Source: Arthrobacter_H rhombi (GTDB lineage: Bacteria > Actinomycetota > Actinomycetes > Actinomycetales > Micrococcaceae). From it: a stretch of DNA of 64,000 bases. The notes under the pieces were generated by a model, which saw nothing but the letters and a program-made list of their open reading frames with translations, was not told the DNA's origin and searched no databases. Below, in pieces: positions 17,939-25,787 of the stretch (its first letter is position 1; each line of letters begins with the position of its first letter). Position numbers and translations under genes: made by a program. The DNA lies in assembly GCF_039526245.1 (NCBI RefSeq), contig NZ_BAAAIV010000011.1, positions 124,001-188,000 on the forward strand. The letters are read 5' to 3'.

Positions 17939-18847
17939 CTACAACGGCTCGGGTACTTCACCGAGCAAGCGGGCAAGATCCCGGCGGCTGCTGCCCGGGA
18001 TGGGGAGCAGCGGGCTGCGCGGTTCACCGGAGTCGATGCCCGCGGCCCGGGCCAGGGCGTAGAGGTTGCTGAGCTTGCGCAGGCCGGTGAATTCATGCAT
18101 GAGCGGGGCCAGCTCGTCGCGGAGCCGGGCGGCTTCGGTGCTCGAACCGTCGACCAGGGCCGCCCGCAGGGCAGCGAAGTGGGCTGGCAGCACCGACGCG
18201 GGGCCGGAGTGCCAGGCATCGGCGGCGAATCCCGCCTCGGCGATCAGGGCATCGCCGCTCATGCCGTGGCTGAAGCCGGCGGGCACCCGAGGCGCCAAGG
18301 CCTCATGCCGTTCGATGAACGTCGCCACGTCGGGCGCGGATTCCTTCACCGCGCTGATCGTCGGCTCGGCGGCGAGTTCGGCGATCAGATCCAGGGAGAA
18401 GGAGAAGTTGGTGGTGCCCGGGTTGGAGTACAAGCAGATCGGGGTCTCCGAGGCGCCGGCGACGAGTCGGCACTGGGCGGCGACCTCGTCATCGTCCAGC
18501 GGGACGTAGGACACCGTGGAGAGCAACAGCCCGTCGACGCCGGCGGCCACGGCGGCCTCGACGTGGCCCATGAGTTCATGGGTGGACACCGCGCTGACCC
18601 CGGCGTGGAGGGGGAGCCCCGGATTGGCCTCACGCACGGCGTCGACAGCGGTGGCGATGACCGCCTGGCGTTCCGCGGCATCCAGGTAGGCGAAGCTACC
18701 CGAGGAGCCCAACACGGCGATGGCGTCCACCCCGGAGACGGCCAGCGAGGACAAGTGTCTGCGCAGCTCGGCATGGTTGACCGCTCCGGAGTCGTCGAAC
18801 GGGGTGACGGGGTAGGCGACCAGGCCGGTGAATGCGCTCATGGGCAC
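17939..18847 (-). CDS. dihydrodipicolinate synthase-family aldolase/lyase
   Basis: A 302-residue TIM-barrel protein. I-S-A-V-K-E-S contains the Schiff-base Lys, L-Y-S-N-P-G the catalytic Tyr, and G-S-S-G-S-F replaces the G-T-T-G-E of true DapA. That substitution and the separation from lysine genes argue for a pyruvate-dependent aldolase or dehydratase of the wider family rather than DapA itself. The start may be the second Met at 18841. It runs in the same direction as the AKR after a 110-bp gap and could share its pathway. Confidence 0.82.
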   Translation of the reverse strand: MPMSAFTGLVAYPVTPFDDSGAVNHAELRRHLSSLAVSGVDAIAVLGSSGSFAYLDAAERQAVIATAVDAVREANPGLPLHAGVSAVSTHELMGHVEAAVAAGVDGLLLSTVSYVPLDDDEVAAQCRLVAGASETPICLYSNPGTTNFSFSLDLIAELAAEPTISAVKESAPDVATFIERHEALAPRVPAGFSHGMSGDALIAEAGFAADAWHSGPASVLPAHFAALRAALVDGSSTEAARLRDELAPLMHEFTGLRKLSNLYALARAAGIDSGEPRSPLLPIPGSSRRDLARLLGEVPEPL

Positions 18848-18902
18848 ACGCTAGCAGCCGTGGCAGCCGGCGGGCGGCAGGGACGTGGCCTGCCGGAACC
18901 GG

Positions 18903-21900
18903 TCAGCCGCACAGCCCCGCGAAAGCCCCGAGCTCGGCCAGCCCATCGGGCCGACTGGGCAGGAAATTCGTCAAGTCGGGGGAGCGGACGATGACCGCGC
19001 GCCATTGTCCGCGGGAGACGGCAACATTGATGCGGTTGCGGTTGAGCAGGAAGTCCATGCCGCGCGGTGCATCGGCAGCGGCGGAGACCGCCATGCTCAC
19101 CAGCACCACCGGGGCCTCCTGACCCTGGAACCTGTCGACGGTGCCGGCCCTGACCCCGGAGAATCCCGCCGCGTCGAGGTGTTCGCGGACCAGGTTGACC
19201 TGCGCGTTGTAGGCGGCAACGACCAGGATGTCCTCCTGGCCGAGCGGACGCACGGGGGTGCGGCCGCCGTCGTCCCAGCTAAGGCCAAGGTGGCGGCGGA
19301 CCTGGCCGACGATCTCGGTGGCTTCCTCGCTACTGGAGGTCACGTTGTCGCGGTGGGGGACCATGATCGTCTCGACGCCGGGATCGGCTCCGTCGAGCCG
19401 GCGCACGGCGGCGGCCGGGGCGGCCGTGAGACGGCCGGCATAGCTGAGCGCCGAGACTTTTTCGCACAGTGCCGGGTGCATGCGCCAGGAATCGGCGAGG
19501 AAATAGCCCAGCGTCGCATCCAGCGTGGCCTGGCCCTCGGAAAGCCAGCCCAACGCCGACTCGTCGACGGGCTCCGGGTGGGTGCCCTGGGTGACCTGCG
19601 GGAGTTGACGTGGATCCCCGAGCAACAGCAGCCGTCGCGCCGCCCGGGAGACGGCGAGTGTGTTGGCCAGTGAGAACTGTCCTGCCTCGTCGATGACCAA
19701 CAGATCCAGTGATCCGGGCGGAACCTGTCTGCCGGTCATGGTCCAGGCGGTGCCCCCAATGAGCGCGCCATCGGCCGAGTCAAGCAAGGCGCCGAACTTC
19801 TTGTCGTCCGTGATCCTCCAGGCAACCGGGAGGCGGGGATCCTTGGGCTTCTTGCCCACCCGTTCGGGATCGACGCCGGCCTTGGTGATCGCCGCGGTGA
19901 GCATGTTCTCCACCACGGCGTGGGACTGGCCCACCACCCCGATCTTCCAGCCCCGCTGCGCCAGGGCGGCGATGACGTGGGAACCGACGTGGGTCTTGCC
20001 CGTGCCAGGCGGGCCCTGGACGGCAAGGTAGGACCGGTCCAGATCGGCCACCGCTGCCGTGATCGCCGCCGTGTAGTCCCCCCGACCCTCGGCATCGGGC
20101 TCGACGGCGGGCAGCTCCTCGAGGGTGCTGAGCCGTGGGGCCCTGCGGGCCAGGATGTCCACGCCGGGGTGGCGGGGCAGCCGTGGCGCGTTCCGCACCA
20201 CGGCGGGGGAGCCGTCGTCGTTCTGCGGGGGGAGGACCAGTCCGGAGCCGACCTCGCGGGCCAGTTCGGCCAGCGACTCCCGGATGGAGGCGGTCATGAT
20301 GGGTTTGCCGGGGGTGAGCGCCAGGGGGGTCTGCGGGTAGGGGGCGACGCGGCCCGAGGATTTTTCGATGACGGTCAGCACTGTGGTGTCTCCGCTGGCG
20401 TCCACCGCGGTGACCTCGGTGTCGAAGATCCCCCCGCGGGCCGACGGGACCGGCAGCCCCTGTGCGTCCAGCGCGACGTCGGCGCCTTCGGGGACGGGGG
20501 AGTCGTACATGCGGAACCAGCTGCTCCCGGCCCGCAGGTCGGTGCCGTCCGAGGCGGTGCCCGTCAGCTCCAGGACACGCCGTTCGGTGCGGGCGCGCGG
20601 GGGCTTGGTCCAGTCCTCCACCACGTGGGCGGACTCGATGAGGAAGACGTTGCGGGTCTGTTCCCAGTCCTCGACGGGGGATTCGAGCCGGTCGTAGTGT
20701 CCCCACCAGAACTGCTTGTCCTCGCGCCGGTGGTAGCCCGTGGCCGCGGCGACCATGGCCACCGCTGCATGATCGGCCCGTGCACGGTCCGCGGCCTCGC
20801 CGTCGAGCCCCGAGAAGTCGGCGTCCAGTTCCAGGTAGGCCTGCAGGGCCAGCTCGTCGCCGGTGGGCTGTTGGACCTCCTGCGGCGGGGCCTCGGTACC
20901 GGTGACGACGGCGGTGGACGCGGTGCTGCCGCCGTCAGGTCGCTCTGCTGCCGGGTGTGCCGCCGCCAGGGAGAGCAGCCAGTCGCGCAGGCGCAGCGTG
21001 GAGAGGCAGTCGTATTCGTTGTAGTCCGAGATGGAGGCCAGGATCTTCGCGGCAGCGGGGCCCTGTCCGTCGTCGCGGGCTGCACAGTAGTGGGCGTAGG
21101 CGACCACCGAGGCGCCGGCGTCCTTGACGTCCCCGCCGCGCAGGTGATCGCCCATGTAGAGCGGCTCGAGCTTCTTGATCGAGTACGACGCCTCGGAGAT
21201 CCGCAGCGAATGCCGCACCGTGTCGAACAGGTCCACCAGCAGGCCGGTGCGCAGCCAGGCATCCACGGTGTCTTCACCCGCTGTGTGGGTGGTGGACAGG
21301 TTGCGCAGCGCCGATTTCTCGTACGGGGCGTAGTGGTAGACGTGCAGGTCCGGCCAGCTCTGGCGGCGGTCCTCCACGTAGGCCAGGAAGTCCAGGAAGG
21401 CCCGCTTCTCCCCGGCGCGGGAGTGGGCCCAGAAGGGCCGGAACACCGGCTCCCCGGTGTCGTGTTCGATGACCCCGAAGAGGTACTCGATGCCCCAGCT
21501 GCCCGTATCCGGGTCCTGCCACAGCGGGTCGCCCTCGAAGTCGAAGAAGATGTCCCCGGCGCTGGCCGGGGGCAACTCGCCGATGGTGTGGTGTGGCTGG
21601 ACCCGATAGGAAACGGTGTGGTCCCCTGCCTGCACGGAACCGTCATAGTCCAGCATGCCGGTCTGGGCGCGGGCCTGTTCGCGCAGCCGGCCTACCGCGG
21701 AGCCGGGGCTCTCCCCGGGCGGTGCCGGTTGCCCGGCCAACTGGTGCATGGTGCTGATGCCGGCGGCCATCAGCTGGCGGCGGCGGGTCGCGGTCATGCC
21801 GCCGACCAGGAGCAGGTCATCGTGGGCAGCGACCTGCACGGCGCAATACGCGCAGCGGCCGCAGGCCCCGATGCCTTCCTGTCCCCAGGCCACCGGCGTC

Positions 21901-22565
21901 CCGGAGGCGCGATGGGTGGAGGTGAGGTCGCGGAAACGGGCGCGGCGTTCACGATAGGCGGGCAACAGATCGGGCATCGGGTGGTCGCTGTGCTGCAGGT
22001 TGCCGAGCACCAGGGTGGCCACGGGGGAGGGGGGGAAACCGAGGCGTTCGAGCTGGTCCCCATAGGCGGCCAGTTGCAGCAGCGCGGTGACCTTGGCATG
22101 GCGGGCGAGCTTGGAATCCCAGACGGCGTACCGGCCGTCGGCAGCGCGGACGATGAAGTCGGCGAAGCCCAGGAATTCGCCGTCGAAGAACGTGGCCTGG
22201 AAAACGACGTCGGCGCCGCGGGTCAGTGCGTCGGTGGTCTCCGCGGCGAGTGCCTGAAGGGTGGCCCGGTCGGTGGAGGGTGCCTTCGGGATGAGCTTGA
22301 CGCCGGTGCCGGCCTCGGAGTCCCACGACCCGTGCTCCTCCAGGAGCTGGGCGAGGACGAGCCGTTCGTGCACATCACCCAGGTCGGCGGCCCGCTCGAG
22401 CATCTCGTCTTGGGCGAAGTCGGGTCGGGGGAGGCGGCCGAGCTTGACGTCCAGTCGATAGAGGGACTGGTATTCGCATTCGCTGGCGATGACCAGATCG
22501 GATGCGGAAAAGACCAGCTGTGCCGGTGCCCCGGTTTGCTCGGCGTCCAGCAGGAACATCGCCAC
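18903..22565 (-). CDS. RecB-like nuclease fused to superfamily 1 helicase (TM0106 type)
   Basis: A 1220-residue protein. The N-terminal RecB/Cas4-like nuclease has A-V-W-D-S-K at residues 147-152 (D-x-K motif). Cys30 together with C-x2-C-x2-C at 235-241 suggests a 4Fe-4S cluster as in Cas4/AddB. The middle holds an RNase H-like segment (F-F-D-F-E-G-D near residue 340). The C terminus is an AAA_11/AAA_12 helicase: Walker A G-P-P-G-T-G-K-T at about 850 and D-E-A-G at about 957. This is the TM0106-type architecture, probably involved in repair or foreign nucleic acid processing. Transcribed alone. Confidence 0.85.
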   Translation of the reverse strand: MAMFLLDAEQTGAPAQLVFSASDLVIASECEYQSLYRLDVKLGRLPRPDFAQDEMLERAADLGDVHERLVLAQLLEEHGSWDSEAGTGVKLIPKAPSTDRATLQALAAETTDALTRGADVVFQATFFDGEFLGFADFIVRAADGRYAVWDSKLARHAKVTALLQLAAYGDQLERLGFPPSPVATLVLGNLQHSDHPMPDLLPAYRERRARFRDLTSTHRASGTPVAWGQEGIGACGRCAYCAVQVAAHDDLLLVGGMTATRRRQLMAAGISTMHQLAGQPAPPGESPGSAVGRLREQARAQTGMLDYDGSVQAGDHTVSYRVQPHHTIGELPPASAGDIFFDFEGDPLWQDPDTGSWGIEYLFGVIEHDTGEPVFRPFWAHSRAGEKRAFLDFLAYVEDRRQSWPDLHVYHYAPYEKSALRNLSTTHTAGEDTVDAWLRTGLLVDLFDTVRHSLRISEASYSIKKLEPLYMGDHLRGGDVKDAGASVVAYAHYCAARDDGQGPAAAKILASISDYNEYDCLSTLRLRDWLLSLAAAHPAAERPDGGSTASTAVVTGTEAPPQEVQQPTGDELALQAYLELDADFSGLDGEAADRARADHAAVAMVAAATGYHRREDKQFWWGHYDRLESPVEDWEQTRNVFLIESAHVVEDWTKPPRARTERRVLELTGTASDGTDLRAGSSWFRMYDSPVPEGADVALDAQGLPVPSARGGIFDTEVTAVDASGDTTVLTVIEKSSGRVAPYPQTPLALTPGKPIMTASIRESLAELAREVGSGLVLPPQNDDGSPAVVRNAPRLPRHPGVDILARRAPRLSTLEELPAVEPDAEGRGDYTAAITAAVADLDRSYLAVQGPPGTGKTHVGSHVIAALAQRGWKIGVVGQSHAVVENMLTAAITKAGVDPERVGKKPKDPRLPVAWRITDDKKFGALLDSADGALIGGTAWTMTGRQVPPGSLDLLVIDEAGQFSLANTLAVSRAARRLLLLGDPRQLPQVTQGTHPEPVDESALGWLSEGQATLDATLGYFLADSWRMHPALCEKVSALSYAGRLTAAPAAAVRRLDGADPGVETIMVPHRDNVTSSSEEATEIVGQVRRHLGLSWDDGGRTPVRPLGQEDILVVAAYNAQVNLVREHLDAAGFSGVRAGTVDRFQGQEAPVVLVSMAVSAAADAPRGMDFLLNRNRINVAVSRGQWRAVIVRSPDLTNFLPSRPDGLAELGAFAGLCG

Positions 22566-22712
22566 CCCCAGTTCGGAGCCGGGTGGGTCCCGGCGTCGTC
22601 CCTGTCGAATCTAGCAGCGGGGACCGACAGTGGGGATCCTGGGCCGCTTCCGGAACGGGGCCGGCCCGCGGCGACCGGGTGGTCGTCGCGGGCCGGTGAG
22701 GGCGTGGGGAAC

Positions 22713-24515
22713 CTAACCAGTCACTGTCGCCGGGTCCCCAGCGGTCACGATCGTCACGTCGGTGTGGGCGGTCCGCCAGATCTCCTGGCTGGCGGAGGCA
22801 TCCATCAGCGCGGTCAGCCCTCCATGGGTAGGTGCGCCGATGATCAGCGACCGGGCGTTCAGGCGGTTGGCATAGGACGCCACGGCATGGCCGGCACCTG
22901 CGTGGTCGGCCGGGTGGTCCGGGCCGGTGAGGAGGATGAATCCGGCGGCCGGGACCCCAGCGGCTGCCAGCCGGTCCAGCTGGGCGGTGACCGCCGCGGC
23001 GGCTGCCCCGGCGTCCTCGCCCTGCAGCGCGGTGTCGCCGGCGACTGCTGCCTCGAGGGCGTGCACCACATGGACCTTCAGCTGCTGGGCGGAGGCGACG
23101 CGCAGTGCCTTGTCCACGACCCGCCCGGCGGTGGACGTCGAGTCGATGGCTGCCACCACGTCGCCGGTGAACGCGGTGTCGATGGCTGCGGAGGCGGCAT
23201 GCTCGACGGCGATGATGTGGCGGCCGGCGAGGTGGGCACCGGTGGAGGCGCCGGCGTCGTGCCCCGGGCCCGTTGCCCCGGTGGCTCCCGCCGTGGCTCC
23301 CGCAGCGGCAGCGGTGTCGGCGGCCTGGGCCTCCTCGGCCTGTTTCAACAGCTGGTGGCCGGAGGCGAGGATCGCCAAGCCGATGACCAGGGCGACCGCG
23401 CCGACGATGAAGGGCACGTGCATGTTGTAGTGCTCCACCAGCTTGCCGGCGGCCAACGGGGCGAGGCCGCCGCCGATGAACCGCACGAAGCCGTAGGCGG
23501 CGGAGGCGACCGGGCGTTCGACCGGGGAGACGGTCATGACGGCCTGGGTGGTGACCGTGTTGTTCACGCCGATGAAGATGCCGGTCGCGATGACCGCGGG
23601 GATCAGCACGGAGGGCCGGTGGACCCAGATGCCGATGACCAGGATCGTCACGGTGAACAGGGCCAGGTTCAGGTACAGGGTGCCGGCGATGCCGAGCGTG
23701 CGCTGCAGCCACGGGGCGCCGAAGACCGAGAAGAGGGCGACCAGCAGGCCCCAGCCGAAGAAGACCAGGCCCAGGTGGGAGGCGTCCAGGCCCATGGGGA
23801 ACGGGGCGTACCCCAGCACGGTGAAGAACGCCCAGTTGTAGCACAGCGCCATCAGCGACATGGTCAGCAGGCCGCGGTGCTTCAGCGCCTTCAGCGGGTC
23901 CAGGATGCCGGTCTTCTTCGCCGGTATCGGTGTCGGGGCGACCATGGTGATGGTGGCGACCAGGGCGATGAGCATCAGCGCTGCGACGCCCAGAAACGGG
24001 CCCCGCCAGCTGATGTTGCCCAGCACGCCGCCGAGCAGCGGACCGGCGGCCATGCCCAGGCCCAGCGCCGCCTCGTACAGGACGATGGCCCCGACGAAAC
24101 CGCCGGAAGCGGAGGCGACGATGACCGCCAGCGAGGTGGCGATGAACATGGCGTTGCCCACGCCCCAGCCGGCGCGGAAGCCGACGATCCCGCCGATCGA
24201 ATCGGACATCCCGGCCAGCGCGGAGAAGACCACGATGATCGACAGCCCGTAGATCAACGTGCGCTTGGCCCCGATGTGGCTGGAGATCCACCCGGTGAAC
24301 AGCATCGCCACCGCGGTGACCAGCAGGTAGCTGGTGAAGAGCATGGTCACCTGGCTGGGGGAGGCATCCAGGTCGGAGGCGATCGCCGGCAGGATCGGAT
24401 CCACCAGGCCGATCCCCATGAAGGAGACCACGCAGGCGAAGGCCAGCGCGTAGACGGCCTTGGGTTGTTTGAAGGGACTGGCCGGCTTGACGTCGGTCGT
24501 TGGTGCTCCGCTCAT
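22713..24515 (-). CDS. MFS efflux transporter with C-terminal universal-stress-protein domain
   Basis: A 600-residue protein. Residues 20-410 form a 12-helix DHA1-type drug:H+ antiporter, with G-W-I-S-S-H-I-G-A-K-R-T-L between TM2 and TM3. A linker rich in Ala/Gly/Thr (about 415-440) leads to a USP-like alpha/beta domain (about 445-595). That domain has the end motif S-L-I-I-G-A-P-T-H-G-G and a final V-T-I-V-T-A-G strand. The fusion puts a nucleotide-binding-type domain on the cytoplasmic side of an exporter. It follows the MarR gene after 31 bp, so it is probably the regulated target. Confidence 0.85.
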   Translation of the reverse strand: MSGAPTTDVKPASPFKQPKAVYALAFACVVSFMGIGLVDPILPAIASDLDASPSQVTMLFTSYLLVTAVAMLFTGWISSHIGAKRTLIYGLSIIVVFSALAGMSDSIGGIVGFRAGWGVGNAMFIATSLAVIVASASGGFVGAIVLYEAALGLGMAAGPLLGGVLGNISWRGPFLGVAALMLIALVATITMVAPTPIPAKKTGILDPLKALKHRGLLTMSLMALCYNWAFFTVLGYAPFPMGLDASHLGLVFFGWGLLVALFSVFGAPWLQRTLGIAGTLYLNLALFTVTILVIGIWVHRPSVLIPAVIATGIFIGVNNTVTTQAVMTVSPVERPVASAAYGFVRFIGGGLAPLAAGKLVEHYNMHVPFIVGAVALVIGLAILASGHQLLKQAEEAQAADTAAAAGATAGATGATGPGHDAGASTGAHLAGRHIIAVEHAASAAIDTAFTGDVVAAIDSTSTAGRVVDKALRVASAQQLKVHVVHALEAAVAGDTALQGEDAGAAAAAVTAQLDRLAAAGVPAAGFILLTGPDHPADHAGAGHAVASYANRLNARSLIIGAPTHGGLTALMDASASQEIWRTAHTDVTIVTAGDPATVTG

Positions 24516-24546
24516 CGGTGCTCCAATCGAGATGGGTGGTGGGTGG

Positions 24547-25023
24547 TTAGAGGTGGATTCGAGGGGTCTCAGGCCGCGGCTCGGGGGCCGCGTCGACGAG
24601 CTTGCGCAGCGCGGTGGTGGCCGCGACGATCGAGCGCTGGTCGTTCCCGTCGAGGGTGGCGAGCAGGTCGGCGACGCGTTCGCTGCGGGCCCTCCGGCGT
24701 TCGGCGAGGGCCGCGCGGCCGGCGTCGGTGATGCTGATGAGCACCGCCCGCCCGTCGCTGGGGTCCTGGACCTGGACGACCAGACCGTCGCGTTTGAGCC
24801 GCCCGACGGCCTGCGTCATCGACGGTTGGCTGACGCCTTCATGGGTGGCCAGAGCCGTGAGCCGGGCGTCGCCGTGGCGGCTGAGCGAGGACAGTGCCGA
24901 GTAGACGGTCAAGGAGTACCTGCTCGGCGGGCTGATCCGCCGGGAGAGCCGGAAGAGCTCCTCCAGCAGGCGGGCGACGTCGGAGATCTCCTCGGGGTCG
25001 GGCGCCGGGTCCATGTTTTGCAT
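24547..25023 (-). CDS. MarR-family repressor
   Basis: A 158-residue winged-helix protein with H-E-G-V-S-Q-P-S-M-T-Q-A-V-G-R-L as the recognition helix and D-P-S-D-G-R-A-V-L-I as the wing. The start is ATG 25023, or Met 4 at 25014. It is first in an operon with the MFS-USP exporter, the usual arrangement for a drug-responsive MarR. The start codon lies inside a perfect inverted repeat, which implies autorepression. Confidence 0.88.
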   Translation of the reverse strand: MQNMDPAPDPEEISDVARLLEELFRLSRRISPPSRYSLTVYSALSSLSRHGDARLTALATHEGVSQPSMTQAVGRLKRDGLVVQVQDPSDGRAVLISITDAGRAALAERRRARSERVADLLATLDGNDQRSIVAATTALRKLVDAAPEPRPETPRIHL

Positions 25024-25049
25024 AGGACATTTATATCAAAGTCCTATGC
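25020..25049 (-). promoter_or_regulatory. MarR operator over -10 and start codon
   Basis: A perfect 9-bp inverted repeat, GCATAGGAC (25020-25028) and GTCCTATGC (25041-25049), with a 12-bp AT-rich spacer. On the minus strand TATAAA at 25035-25030 is a good -10, and the transcription start would fall at about 25023, the A of the ATG, so the transcript is probably leaderless. The -35 is weak. Confidence 0.75.
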
Positions 25050-25108
25050 AATTCTGTGGGTTGTGTGACGCGGGGAACGACGGCGGTGGGTTGGCTGGGC
25101 GCGCATAA

Positions 25109-25138
25109 GGCGGCGCCGAACCGAAGTCCGACGCCGCC
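25109..25138 (-). terminator. hairpin downstream of DoxX gene
   Basis: GGCGGCG (25109-25115) and CGCCGCC (25132-25138) form a perfect 7-bp stem 18 bp past the DoxX stop. No T-run follows, as is common in high-GC actinobacteria. Confidence 0.45.
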
Positions 25139-25156
25139 TGGTGCGGGGGTGGGGTT

Positions 25157-25627
25157 CTAGGCGGCCGTGCTGGCGCCGCGCCGCTTCGAGAAGACCAGCT
25201 GGTCCAGTGAGAACCGGCCGGGGCCGATGAGGGCCAGTGCCGCGGCGCCGCCGGCCAGGGCCAGGACCAGTTCATAGCCGCCGTCGGCGACGAACAGGCC
25301 GGCGCTGAGGTGCACCAGCGCCAGGGCGCCGAGCATGTCCACGGTCAGCAGCAGGGCGATGGTGCGGGTCAGCAGGCCCAGGATGAGGGCGATGCCTCCG
25401 CCGAATTCCAGGACCGCGACGACAGGGGCCGCCAGGTCGGCCAGCGGGATGCCCATCTGCCCGAAGGCCTGCTGCGTTCCGGCGATGGTCCAGTCGAAGA
25501 TCTTCTGCGCGCCGTGTGCGGTGAACAGTGCGCCGAACACCAGCCGGAGCAGCAGTCCCGCGGTCGTGGCGGGGGTGTCGATCGCGGGGGTCGACACGGC
25601 GGTGGGGCGGTCGGTCGTCTGCGTCAT
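25157..25627 (-). CDS. DoxX-family membrane protein
   Basis: A 156-residue protein with four membrane helices. L-R-L-V-F-G-A-L-F-T-A-H-G-A-Q-K is the usual DoxX start, followed by V-L-E-F-G-G-G-I-A-L-I-L-G. DoxX proteins are linked to quinone/thiol redox homeostasis (the mycobacterial membrane oxidoreductase complex) and to thiosulfate:quinone oxidoreductase. The ATG 25627 lacks a clear ribosome-binding site, but a TTG reading at 25723 coincides with promoter elements and is unlikely. A palindrome lies 90 bp upstream. Confidence 0.8.
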   Translation of the reverse strand: MTQTTDRPTAVSTPAIDTPATTAGLLLRLVFGALFTAHGAQKIFDWTIAGTQQAFGQMGIPLADLAAPVVAVLEFGGGIALILGLLTRTIALLLTVDMLGALALVHLSAGLFVADGGYELVLALAGGAAALALIGPGRFSLDQLVFSKRRGASTAA

Positions 25628-25696
25628 GGAGGGATCCGCGGGGTCGGGGTGGGTGGGTGCCGGCCCCGGGGCGGGCCCGCGGCCGGCCTCTCCATC

Positions 25697-25726
25697 CTGT
25701 CGCACTAAAGGTTGTAGTTTCAACTA
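25697..25726 (-). promoter_or_regulatory. putative DoxX promoter with TAGTT-TC-AACTA palindrome
   Basis: TAGTT (25715-25719), 2-nt centre, AACTA (25722-25726). On the minus strand TTGAAA inside this palindrome (25723-25718) can serve as the -35, and CAGGAT 18 bp further as a weak -10. A regulator bound here would block the -35. Neighbouring MarR binds a different-looking site, so the cognate regulator is unknown. Confidence 0.4.
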
Positions 25727-25787
25727 ATGTGGTTTTTCCCACACGGGCCAGGCGGGGGAGGCTGTTGCCCCCGGCCCGGGGGGTCGC

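Noticed and set aside
17939..18847. DapA of lysine biosynthesis
   Set aside because: The G-T-T-G-E substrate motif reads G-S-S-G-S and no lysine genes are near; only family membership is safe.
19920..24731. A 4.8-kb uninterrupted reading frame on the + strand
   Set aside because: It runs antisense to the RecB-helicase, MFS-USP and MarR genes. High GC content removes stop codons; the predicted product is low-complexity Gly/Arg/Asp and has no domain.
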